This document shows positions 6,116 to 12,940 of a stretch of DNA of 13,357 bases, one piece after another. This stretch comes from CAYSWK01 sp964434735 (GTDB lineage: Archaea; Micrarchaeota; Micrarchaeia; Anstonellales; Bilamarchaeaceae). Within the stretch, counting starts at the first letter, position 1. Every line of letters begins with the position of its first letter. The position numbers were made by a program, and so were the translations under genes. The notes below the pieces were generated by a model. That model ran no database searches. It saw nothing but the letters and a program-made list of their open reading frames with translations, and was not told where the DNA came from. The DNA lies in the NCBI GenBank assembly GCA_964434735.1, contig CAYSWK010000031.1, forward strand, positions 1 through 13,357, written 5' to 3'.

Positions 6116-7150
6116 ATGGTTGACCTTAGTTTCATTGAAAATGACCTTATCCGGTTTGCAGTGATGGTAATCGGATCTTTTGTTCTTGCCACGGTTGTCC
6201 AATTCATACTCAATACCTACGTCAAACGTATTACTGAGAAAACAAAAACCGATTTTGACGATATTGTTCTTGGCATTATTTCAAAACCTGTTTATTGGAT
6301 CATTCTTTTTGTAGGTTTGGACATTTCCCTTAAATTTCAGCCCTTGGTCGTACCGTATGTAACTACTGTTGATGCAATTTTCACTATTATTTTCACATTC
6401 ATAGGCGCATCCCTCATTTCAAACCTTCTTTCGTTTTTGGTTGGAAGATGGCTTCATGTTAATCAAAGGTTTGCAAAGACTCCTGAACTCGTATCAAAGA
6501 TGATTACGGTTGTCGTGTACATCGTTGCCATCCTTATGGTGCTTGCCTATTTTAAGGTTGAAATTTCACCCATCATTGCAACGCTTGGCATCGGAGGTTT
6601 GGCAGTTGGTTTGGCATTGCAAAATACCTTAAGTAACTTTTTTGCAGGTCTTCATATCCTTTCTGACCGCCCGGTCAATGTAGGAGATTATATTGAGCTT
6701 GAGAATGCCGAAATTGCAGGTACGGTTGAGGACATCAGCTGGCGCTCAACCCGCATCAAGACGAACCGGAATACGATTATTATTATTCCAAACGCAAAGC
6801 TTGCCGAAAGTACCATCATCAACGCTTCGTTCCCAACGCGCGATATCAACCTTTTTGTTGAGCTTGGTGTTTCTTATAATTCAAATCTTAAGGAAGTCGA
6901 AAAAACAACTCTTGAAGTCGCAAAGATGATCCAGGAAACCGTTCCAGGGGCGATAAAAGGCTTTGAGCCATTGGTTCGTTTCCACCAGTTTGCCGATTCA
7001 AACATCAATTTTAGAGTTATTATGATGGTTGATAAATTCGAAGACAAGTCTCCGGTGCGTCATGAGTTTATCAAGGCGTTGAAGGAGCGTTACGACAAGG
7101 AAGGAATCGAGATTTCCTACCCCGTGAGGAAGATCATTAATTCACGGTAG
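6116..7150 (+). CDS. mscS: Small-conductance mechanosensitive channel, MscS family
   Basis: Homoheptameric membrane channel of the MscS type that opens under membrane tension to release solutes during hypo-osmotic shock. About five membrane segments are seen, more than the three of E. coli MscS. The last is the pore-lining helix, with Gly/Ala-rich IATLGIGGLAVGLALQNTL (about 154-172) and SNFFAGL following. The beta domain follows, with GDYIEL (190-195), GTVEDISWRSTRI (202-214) and the family signature NTIIIIPN (219-226). An alpha/beta cytoplasmic domain ends the protein. The start at 6116 (344 residues) is chosen from the TATA spacing; an in-frame ATG at 6107 would add three residues. Its 3' end overlaps the convergent membrane-protein gene by 14 nt. 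It follows the prepilin peptidase after a short gap but has its own promoter. Confidence 0.93.
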   Translation: MVDLSFIENDLIRFAVMVIGSFVLATVVQFILNTYVKRITEKTKTDFDDIVLGIISKPVYWIILFVGLDISLKFQPLVVPYVTTVDAIFTIIFTFIGASLISNLLSFLVGRWLHVNQRFAKTPELVSKMITVVVYIVAILMVLAYFKVEISPIIATLGIGGLAVGLALQNTLSNFFAGLHILSDRPVNVGDYIELENAEIAGTVEDISWRSTRIKTNRNTIIIIPNAKLAESTIINASFPTRDINLFVELGVSYNSNLKEVEKTTLEVAKMIQETVPGAIKGFEPLVRFHQFADSNINFRVIMMVDKFEDKSPVRHEFIKALKERYDKEGIEISYPVRKIINSR

Positions 7151-7856
7151 GGACCGTCGAGGTTTTTTCATTTTTCCCCCCCGTAAGTTTTTCATATATT
7201 TCAAAGAGTAGGATTGTCGTGTATAACTCAACTAGAGCCGTTATGAATAGCAGTTCAATGCCTTTGAATAGTATTTTAGATTCGTTCCCATAAGGAAGCG
7301 TGTTTGTTTCAAAAAATATTTGTGGAATTCCTTGTAAAATAAACGTGTATACGTAGATTATTATCGAAATGAATATAATATACAAAAAATTTTGTTTAAG
7401 AACAAATAAAGATTCGATAATTGCTTGCATAAATGGTTTTCCATGCATTATAAAATAGGGATAAAATAGGGTCGGTAGGGCCACGATTCCTGCGAATAAG
7501 GTTAATCCGATTAAGAACCCGATGTTGTTATCAAGTTTATTGAGAATTAATTCATTATAGATAATAATTTCGATTATTCCAAGTGCAGGAATGATCGATA
7601 TGTAGGTTGCTTTTTTTACCAAGTCTTGTTTATTTTTTTCAGAGTATATTATAAAAAAAATAATGTATAATTGCAAGAATAGATATGCAGTTGTAGAAAG
7701 ATAACTTACAATGATATATATTCCGTAATCTACCTGAATCACATCAAAAAAAAAGTTTATTGCGATTATTCCGCTTTCTAATAGTATAAAATATATTATT
7801 GCCTTTAGGTTAATTGTTCGTTTTAATGCGTTTTTGAAAGGCTCCCAAAAGGACAT
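7137..7856 (-). CDS. Polytopic membrane protein, function unknown
   Basis: A 239-residue protein of about six hydrophobic segments (near 18-38, 45-73, 85-105, 111-135, 155-177 and 203-225), with a basic N-terminus and a polar C-terminal tail (EKLTGGKNEKTSTVPTVN). It is very rich in Ile, Phe and Tyr, partly because its DNA is visibly AT-richer than the flanking conserved genes. Compact archaeal membrane proteins of this style are often annotated as DUF4013- or glycerophosphodiesterase-membrane-domain-like, but I cannot assign it to either with confidence. A TATA box 28 nt upstream of the ATG at 7856 supports the start. It diverges from the large secreted protein gene, sharing the AT-rich composition, so the two may have been acquired together. 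The 3' end overlaps MscS by 14 nt. Confidence 0.6.
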   Translation of the reverse strand: MSFWEPFKNALKRTINLKAIIYFILLESGIIAINFFFDVIQVDYGIYIIVSYLSTTAYLFLQLYIIFFIIYSEKNKQDLVKKATYISIIPALGIIEIIIYNELILNKLDNNIGFLIGLTLFAGIVALPTLFYPYFIMHGKPFMQAIIESLFVLKQNFLYIIFISIIIYVYTFILQGIPQIFFETNTLPYGNESKILFKGIELLFITALVELYTTILLFEIYEKLTGGKNEKTSTVPTVN

Positions 7857-7879
7857 ATGTTGTTATTTACTACCTGGCA

Positions 7880-7887
7880 TTTAAAAA
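7880..7887 (-). promoter_or_regulatory. TATA box of the polytopic membrane protein gene
   Basis: TTTTTAAA on the minus strand is centred about 28 nt before the ATG at 7856, the spacing expected for a leaderless transcript. Confidence 0.5.
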
Positions 7888-7970
7888 TATTATGGTTGAT
7901 TAAATGTTTTTTATTACAAAAATAAGAAAAATATTGTTAATTTATCCTAATAATTTACTTTTAGTTATAT

Positions 7971-7980
7971 TTTTTAAATA
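7971..7980 (+). promoter_or_regulatory. TATA box of the secreted ten-cysteine protein gene
   Basis: TTTTTAAATA is centred about 26 nt before the ATG at 8002, so a leaderless mRNA is likely. It is followed by a short AT-rich stretch and no Shine-Dalgarno site. Confidence 0.5.
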
Positions 7981-8001
7981 TTCTTTCACAACTATAAATG
8001 C

Positions 8002-9978
8002 ATGACAATCTATTCTCATGCAAAGCGCGTTACAACTCACATTAATCGTTCATTGGCGTTGGTTTTAGCATCCTCTGTTTTGCTTGCAGGACCGGTTAAG
8101 TCTGAAGAATCTCCTTATTGTCCTTCGCCTTACCCTCCCTTAGGAAATATTGCTTTCAAATTGCCTCCAAAACCAGAGCCCTCTAAAGGAGTTGTTACTC
8201 TTTCTGACTGTAAAATGCCTTTACCTTTGCCTGAGCAAGATCCAGAATATGTTGAGCTTGTCAAATACAAGGAAACTCCCCGTATAAAAAAACTAGATTT
8301 GGTTTGTGTAGATATGCAGTCATTTAATGATCGAAAACCAATTGTCCAAAAGGTCGATGACATCATTGTTCTTAATTCCGATGAGCTTGCGAAATTTTTA
8401 ACGTTTGCGCGTGTAGCTGCACATCTTGATTGGAAAGCAGATCGAATTAATAAATTTAGGTCTTATCTTTTGAATCTCCCTGCAACTTCTGATTTCTGTC
8501 CTTCTCCTTCTAATCATAGAAATTATCTTTCATGGCTTGAACAATCAGAACAAAATTATCGTACTGTTGCTCAATCGGCCAAGCCAACGAACATTATTGT
8601 TGAATTTATTGATGTTCTTGATAAATTGATTTTTGGTGTTGCGGTAGTTTCTGCATCGGCAGGTCAGCCAGAAATTGCTGTTCCAGCACTTGCTTTAAAT
8701 CGTATTGTTGGATTTGGGGGCGAAGCAGCAGATATTTTAACTGGCCATTTTATTAGGTATTGGGAAATATCTTATGAAAATGAAGTAAAGTATCTTAGCG
8801 GCATTTCAACGTATACTAATGATTTTTTTGTTAAATCTATTTATGAGATTCTTCAGGAAATTCCCCAAGAAACAAAAAAGGGCAAAATTAAACTTGTAAA
8901 ACCAAGTCTTAAGGAAGGTGTTAAAATAATTGGTGCAGAGGCATCAAAAAAAGCAGTTCTTGGAGCTTTTGATCAAACTGAAATAGACAAGGTTGAGGCG
9001 CAAGTGGCGCAGAATATGCGTCGTTTTAGGGCGATTGCAAAAGTAATTCCTTCAATTGATTCAAAGGCATTTCAGGAAGGTTTACAGGAAGGTGCAGTCT
9101 CCATGACGCCCGCACAGTTGCAATTGTATTTCAGTGATCGTTCTTATTATTCACAAATGAATGCATGCGAACTTGTCAGGGAAGAGCTTCCAGGCCCTCA
9201 AGGACCAAACGTGGACGCATTTAGTCCGCCACCCGGTTTGCCAACTCAAATATATCCTTCAGTCATTCCTGTTCTTACGGATCCCAATCAACAATTTGCG
9301 AAAAAGGATTTTTTAGTATACTGTAATGAACATATGTCTCAAGGATCAATTCAAGGTCCAATAAATTGTGACCGCTTACGTATTCATGGGAAAAAACTTC
9401 TAGATGAAGCTGTAAAAAAAGGCGTGAATAGAGGGTGTCCCGTAGATGAGCAAGTGATTACTCGAAGAATTTATGAGCTTGCACGTCAAAAATATGGCAG
9501 CCTATTTCTCGCAAGTACTAATTGTGAAAATCAAATGGGAGTTAAGTTTGCGCCGATTCTGAAGGCGAATGCCCATCTTTTCTTATATGACCTTTCGAAT
9601 GGAAAAATACGTGAATTGCCTAACTTTCATACGCAGGTATTTTTTGGTGGTGTGGCAGGTAGTGACGATGGTGTTGCACTTTCTCCCGATGGACAAAAAT
9701 TAGGTTCTTTTAGTAAAGGTTTTCCTCGGGGCAGCGACCCTCAAGATACCTATTCCATCACTACTCTTTCAGAGCCTGTAGTTGGTTCCGTTAAATCTAC
9801 GCGCTTGGTTCCTTTTCCTAGATGGAATCGATCAATTAATCTTAGTTCTGTCTTTAATATCGAAGCGTTTCTTGTTTGGTGGCCCGACAGTTCAGGGTTC
9901 TTTATGCCTACCACAAATCAGGGAAATTTGGACTTTTTCGTATATTACGATGGAAATGAAGTTTTCCTTTGTAATTAG
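8002..9978 (+). CDS. Large secreted cysteine-containing protein, function unknown
   Basis: A 658-residue protein with an N-terminal Sec-type signal peptide: basic N-region, hydrophobic core LALVLASSVLLAG (18-30), and likely cleavage near residues 30-35. No further clear transmembrane helix follows, apart from a moderately hydrophobic stretch at 197-236. Ten cysteines (40, 70, 102, 166, 389, 441, 456, 479, 508, 657) all lie after the signal, an even number that suits extracellular disulfides. The layout is a Pro-rich N-terminal part (40-95), a mainly helical middle (125-380), a Pro/Gly-rich linker (397-425), a Cys-rich segment (436-510), and a beta-rich C-terminal third. The latter contains VALSPDGQKLGSF (558-570) and WWPDSSGFF (626-634), motifs resembling TolB/WD40-like propeller blades. 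I recognise no family. Codon use is more AT-biased than in the ribosomal genes. The stop overlaps the convergent DUF460 gene by 4 nt. Confidence 0.65.
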   Translation: MTIYSHAKRVTTHINRSLALVLASSVLLAGPVKSEESPYCPSPYPPLGNIAFKLPPKPEPSKGVVTLSDCKMPLPLPEQDPEYVELVKYKETPRIKKLDLVCVDMQSFNDRKPIVQKVDDIIVLNSDELAKFLTFARVAAHLDWKADRINKFRSYLLNLPATSDFCPSPSNHRNYLSWLEQSEQNYRTVAQSAKPTNIIVEFIDVLDKLIFGVAVVSASAGQPEIAVPALALNRIVGFGGEAADILTGHFIRYWEISYENEVKYLSGISTYTNDFFVKSIYEILQEIPQETKKGKIKLVKPSLKEGVKIIGAEASKKAVLGAFDQTEIDKVEAQVAQNMRRFRAIAKVIPSIDSKAFQEGLQEGAVSMTPAQLQLYFSDRSYYSQMNACELVREELPGPQGPNVDAFSPPPGLPTQIYPSVIPVLTDPNQQFAKKDFLVYCNEHMSQGSIQGPINCDRLRIHGKKLLDEAVKKGVNRGCPVDEQVITRRIYELARQKYGSLFLASTNCENQMGVKFAPILKANAHLFLYDLSNGKIRELPNFHTQVFFGGVAGSDDGVALSPDGQKLGSFSKGFPRGSDPQDTYSITTLSEPVVGSVKSTRLVPFPRWNRSINLSSVFNIEAFLVWWPDSSGFFMPTTNQGNLDFFVYYDGNEVFLCN

Positions 9979-10421
9979 GTTTCTTTCCGTATCACCCTAT
10001 CAAGTTGTTCACCCCTGATTAAACGAGCTTTAAGTCTGTCCTTATCCAAACTTGTTTCCATCAATTCTATTTGCCTTAAGCGGTTTGCGTATTTTCTGTA
10101 TGCCTTCACTGCCGCCGCGTACGCATCTCGCGTGTGCGGGTCGGTAATTTCCTTTGCAATAAGGCGTTTTGCTTCAACTTTGAGGCTTTTTGACGGTTTA
10201 AACAAGCGTGCATTGACCATTGCGGCAACCTTGACCACAAAATGAGCCGGAGGGTTCACATCTGAAGCAACTATGCAAGCTGTTCCGTATTGGTTGATGA
10301 TTCGAATAATCTCGTTTTCCGAAGCTTCCTTTTCAACGCCTGCCTTGACTAATTGTCCGTTGAGGTCAAGGAATGCATATCCTACGTGAAGCCCAGCATC
10401 AATCCCAACGATGAGGTACAC
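9975..10421 (-). CDS. Minimal DUF460 protein, predicted RNase H-fold nuclease
   Basis: This 148-residue protein matches the archaeal DUF460 domain, proposed to have an RNase H-like fold. IVGIDAGLHVGYAFLDL (4-20) gives the first catalytic-type Asp (D8) on the opening beta hairpin. VASDVNPPAHFV (51-62) gives the second (D54). DPHTRDAYAAAVKAYRKY (94-111) gives the C-terminal acidic residues (D94, D99) and helix. Many archaeal DUF460 proteins are several hundred residues long; this one is essentially the bare domain with a basic tail. No activity is established for the family as far as I know. The start is a GTG at 10421, since no in-frame ATG lies close upstream and it sits 27 nt from a TATA box. 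The ATG two bases upstream (10423) is out of frame. It diverges from a lipoprotein gene and shares that TATA box. Confidence 0.8.
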   Translation of the reverse strand: MYLIVGIDAGLHVGYAFLDLNGQLVKAGVEKEASENEIIRIINQYGTACIVASDVNPPAHFVVKVAAMVNARLFKPSKSLKVEAKRLIAKEITDPHTRDAYAAAVKAYRKYANRLRQIELMETSLDKDRLKARLIRGEQLDRVIRKET

Positions 10422-10444
10422 ATTCTGTTTTGAGAACCGTGAGC

Positions 10445-10451
10445 TATTTAA
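10445..10451. promoter_or_regulatory. Shared bidirectional TATA box (DUF460 / lipoprotein)
   Basis: TATTTAA (TTAAATA on the other strand) is centred at 10448, exactly 27 nt from both the plus-strand ATG (10475) and the minus-strand GTG (10421). The start codons are 53 nt apart with no other good TATA-like element midway. Confidence 0.6.
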
Positions 10452-10474
10452 GGTTTTTATCAGGATAGTTTAGC

Positions 10475-10819
10475 ATGCATCAATTTTCCTTTCGAATAGT
10501 TCTAGTCGTTTGCATCAGTTTTCTTTTTGGATGTACGCAGGTTGATACTAAAGGTGTTGTTGACATGAAACTCATTACTCTTTCAGAAAATCTTGTTGGG
10601 GAATGGAACGGATACTCTCTTGGAACTGCAAACATTTGGGAACGTGAAGGAAAAATGAGTGCAAAACTCACCATTTGGTCGGATTCTGTGCCTGAAAAGA
10701 CCTTTACTGTTTCGAAAGGAGATAAAGTTGTTTTCGATAAGGCGGAGTTTGAAGTAATGGACGTTTCAAGCGAAGAAGGAAAGCTCGGATCTATTACCCT
10801 TAAGCCACGGATGAAATAA
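10475..10819 (+). CDS. Small predicted lipoprotein, function unknown
   Basis: A 114-residue exported protein. Residues 1-19 form a signal peptide with a hydrophobic core (IVLVVCISFLFG), and LFGC (17-20) is a lipobox, so Cys20 is the likely lipid-modified N-terminus of the mature protein, anchored outside the membrane. The mature 95 residues alternate polar and hydrophobic residues (SAKLTIWSD, KTFTVSKGDKVVF, EFEVMDVSSEEG), suggesting a small beta-sandwich or barrel. No binding motif or named family is recognised. The ATG at 10475 lies 27 nt from a TATA box shared with the divergent DUF460 gene. Its stop is one base from the end of the convergent metalloprotease gene. The frame on the opposite strand of nearly the same length is a shadow. 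Confidence 0.7.
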   Translation: MHQFSFRIVLVVCISFLFGCTQVDTKGVVDMKLITLSENLVGEWNGYSLGTANIWEREGKMSAKLTIWSDSVPEKTFTVSKGDKVVFDKAEFEVMDVSSEEGKLGSITLKPRMK

Positions 10820-10820
10820 T

Positions 10821-12218
10821 TCATTCTTTTTTAAAGAGTGCATCAAGTTCCGGAACAAGATTTTCTCGTTTATATAATCGAGAAGTGAACGCATCAAGTT
10901 GAGCAAGAGTAATTGTATGTCTTCTCTCATTAATGAATTTTTGAATGTCCTCTCTTGTAATGGAGTCACCTTTTGAAAGTGCATACTGGGAAAATGGGAC
11001 AGCAAAGCGAAGAAATTGAGAAGAGCCAAGTATGTGCCCGTATCCGCTAGTAGGATTAAAATATAATTTTAGGCGTGTGAGGGATTCAACGGGCACTTTG
11101 CAGGCTGTAGCCGTGAATTCAGTTGCAAGTATTTCTGCAGTTGATTCAATAAGGATTGCAGGTGCTCGATTATCGACTAGCCCCTTAGTAAGCCCATGAG
11201 AATATTCATGGGAAAGTAAAGAGATATAGGCCTCAACCGGCCGAGTAGTTACGTTCAAAACAACGGTGTTTGTTTTTGGATCAAGAAATCCGCCGGCTTG
11301 GGGAGGAACCCCTTCTCTTTTAGCTCGTTTTTGAAATTCCTCTTCTGAATAAAGTATGGGTCGCATGGATTCAATTTTTTTGCGAAATTCTGCTTTTGAT
11401 GTGCCCATTTTCTCTGAGGCATATCTAGAAAGTTCTTCTTCAAGATACATTACTAATTTTCCAAATCGTTCTTTGTCGTTTTGTGAAACTTTGCCGACAG
11501 TGGGAAGTGAAACTTGCTTGTTTTGTTGCATTATAGTATCTGTAACCATAATTGTCGAGGCAAAGGTAAGCATTATATTAAATTGAGGAGGCGTTTGATG
11601 AGTGGCCGTGACATGGAGCATATAATCTTCAAGAGTATCTTTTGTACGTGAGTCTATCTGCACATTTTGTTCTTTTCGGGTCCACATTATGTATTTTGTA
11701 AGTGCTACGGCCCGCGTCGCATCCTTGTACGCATCATCTGTCAACTCAATTCGTAATTCCTGCTCAACCTTATCTACAAATGCAGACGTTGTAGGGATGC
11801 CTAAAACAGACATGGCACGTAATATGGCGACCTCTTTAGTTTGTTCAAAAAGTTTAAACGCGAGATCTTTTGCGTTTGGAGATTGTTCTTTGAATAATGC
11901 TTTTACAAATTGTTCTTTTTGGTCAGTAGTTTCAAGGAGCATTACTGCCTTTGCAGGCACTTCACGCAATTGATCCTCGAATGTAATACAAAATTTTGCC
12001 GCTTTTTGAGGATTTTGCAAAGCAACATTCTTCAAAGCCTCTGGCAATCGATTTTTTAATTGGCTATCAGATGCGAACGTTCCAACAATTCCGGGCGTGC
12101 CATGTCCTGTTTTTATGTATTCTTCAAGTGCTCGAATGGAAATGTTGCGATCATTGCTCATGCAACGTGTTAGAAGCGTTTCTGCTGCAGTTTCTTGTGT
12201 TTTTTCTGCAAATGCCAT
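10821..12218 (-). CDS. Putative HExxH zinc metalloprotease with helical N-terminal region
   Basis: A 465-residue protein without signal peptide or membrane segment, probably cytosolic. HEYSH (337-341) is a zinc-binding HExxH motif in the helix context LLSHEYSHGL. Two glutamates in ESTAEILATEF, E358 and E362 (17 and 21 residues after the second His), could be the third ligand, as in gluzincins. Residues 1-215 are all-helical, with repeat-like units (ALEEYIKTG, ALKNVALQN, AKDLAFKLFEQT, AILRAMSVLG) that look HEAT- or TPR-like. The start is the ATG at 12218, because GGAGAT lies 6 nt upstream; a TTG one codon earlier is less likely. I do not recognise a named peptidase family, and substrates are unknown. 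A fragment such as GGFLDPKTNTVVLN (309-322) before the motif resembles the substrate-edge strand seen in other metalloproteases. Confidence 0.7.
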   Translation of the reverse strand: MAFAEKTQETAAETLLTRCMSNDRNISIRALEEYIKTGHGTPGIVGTFASDSQLKNRLPEALKNVALQNPQKAAKFCITFEDQLREVPAKAVMLLETTDQKEQFVKALFKEQSPNAKDLAFKLFEQTKEVAILRAMSVLGIPTTSAFVDKVEQELRIELTDDAYKDATRAVALTKYIMWTRKEQNVQIDSRTKDTLEDYMLHVTATHQTPPQFNIMLTFASTIMVTDTIMQQNKQVSLPTVGKVSQNDKERFGKLVMYLEEELSRYASEKMGTSKAEFRKKIESMRPILYSEEEFQKRAKREGVPPQAGGFLDPKTNTVVLNVTTRPVEAYISLLSHEYSHGLTKGLVDNRAPAILIESTAEILATEFTATACKVPVESLTRLKLYFNPTSGYGHILGSSQFLRFAVPFSQYALSKGDSITREDIQKFINERRHTITLAQLDAFTSRLYKRENLVPELDALFKKE

Positions 12219-12224
12219 CAATAT

Positions 12225-12230
12225 ATCTCC
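12225..12230 (-). promoter_or_regulatory. Ribosome binding site of the putative metalloprotease
   Basis: GGAGAT on the minus strand lies 6 nt before the ATG at 12218. It decides between this ATG and the adjacent TTG at 12221. Confidence 0.6.
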
Positions 12231-12255
12231 GTGTATTTTTTTAGTTATGTTACGG

Positions 12256-12263
12256 TTAATATA
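12256..12263 (-). promoter_or_regulatory. Candidate TATA box of the metalloprotease gene
   Basis: TATATTAA on the minus strand is centred about 42 nt before the ATG at 12218. With initiation about 26 nt downstream, the mRNA would have a short leader of roughly 16 nt that just includes the GGAGAT ribosome binding site. The position fits but the element is not strong. Confidence 0.35.
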
Positions 12264-12304
12264 CCTTCATTTTTTCTTTTTAGTTCTTTCCCTGGTCGCT
12301 TCAG

Positions 12305-12871
12305 TCAAGTACAAATCATCGTTGGTGGCAGGCGCGCAATAATTTGTGCCGCATGTGCTAAGTTTTCCATACTCATTCCCCAACCGTAGATGTTCCATTC
12401 TGGAGTCTCAATGGTTGTTCCTAATCGTGCGTACCACGCGTTTGCGGGGTTTGTTTTAGTTGCGCGCCAGGCAAGTACTGGATTTTCATCCCGTAGGTGG
12501 GCCATGAGTGTTTTTGCAATTCCCGTTCCTTGTGCTTGAGGCGTTACCGCAATCTTGTCAAGGTATGTACCTCCAACTCCTTGAATCTGCATTGTAATGG
12601 CAAGTGCACGGTTTTCAAGCTCTACGATGATTTCCCGTGCATCACGGTCAAAGAATCCGGGGGCTACTTTTTTTCCAGTAAAGCTTGCCTCAAGTATTGC
12701 AGTAACTCGTGCAGGGTTAATTTCCTCAAATGAATGTGCGATGCTGAACGCGTGGCCATTTCGTACAATTCCCCTTCCGGTTGGCCCTTCAGTTAGGGGC
12801 AAAGGCAGGTTCAAGACCGGTAGGACTGCTTTTTGTAAAGCAGCAATACGATTCGCACGAAGTGCATTCAT
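12305..12871 (-). CDS. N-acetylglutamate synthase-type GNAT acetyltransferase (stand-alone NAT/DUF619-like domain)
   Basis: Likely transfers acetyl from acetyl-CoA to the alpha-amino group of glutamate, the first step of arginine synthesis. YLDKIAVTPQAQGTGIAKTL (103-122) holds the acetyl-CoA loop (Q/RxxGxG/A type). It is followed by AWRATKTNPANAWY (134-147) and EWNIYGWGM (158-166), the WRS-NPxxxWY-W pattern of the vertebrate/Xanthomonas-type NAGS C-terminal domain. SFTGKKVAPGFF (63-74) resembles the SFGRxL..DYF part of that domain. There is no amino-acid-kinase domain, so feedback control by arginine through that domain is absent. The gene is 69 nt downstream of argH on the same strand, which supports an arginine role, yet it has its own TATA box 29 nt before the ATG. 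The glutamate specificity is inferred from these motifs and context; another amine substrate is possible. Confidence 0.72.
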   Translation of the reverse strand: MNALRANRIAALQKAVLPVLNLPLPLTEGPTGRGIVRNGHAFSIAHSFEEINPARVTAILEASFTGKKVAPGFFDRDAREIIVELENRALAITMQIQGVGGTYLDKIAVTPQAQGTGIAKTLMAHLRDENPVLAWRATKTNPANAWYARLGTTIETPEWNIYGWGMSMENLAHAAQIIARLPPTMICT

Positions 12872-12895
12872 AGTCTTGTTTAGGTCAAAAATGTC

Positions 12896-12903
12896 TATTT
12901 AAA
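12896..12903 (-). promoter_or_regulatory. TATA box of the acetyltransferase gene
   Basis: TTTAAATA on the minus strand is centred about 29 nt before the ATG at 12871, consistent with a leaderless transcript made separately from argH even though the genes are in the same direction. Confidence 0.5.
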
Positions 12904-12940
12904 CTTAGAGCTTATTTTGTTACATTTTTAGTTCAATTTG

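Larger units (their letters stand above)
7857..8001. other. AT-rich divergent intergenic region with two separate promoters
   Basis: This 145 nt gap is the longest non-coding stretch in the window and very AT-rich. It contains two separate TATA boxes, one per flanking gene, about 90 nt apart. No RNA gene, repeat or ORF of note is seen in it. Confidence 0.5.

Noticed and set aside
7857..8001. Mobile element or attachment site around the AT-rich membrane/secreted gene pair
   Set aside because: No terminal inverted repeats, direct repeats, tRNA gene, integrase or transposase is seen at or near the borders; composition alone does not show a mobile element.
9600..9978. Calling the large secreted protein a TolB or WD40 protein outright
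   Set aside because: Only two short blade-like motifs are visible and the remaining 500-plus residues do not fit, so a family name would overstate the evidence.
10480..10824. 114-codon minus-strand frame opposite the lipoprotein gene
   Set aside because: It lies antisense to a gene with a clear signal peptide and lipobox; its residues have no recognisable motif or ribosome binding site, so it is a shadow.
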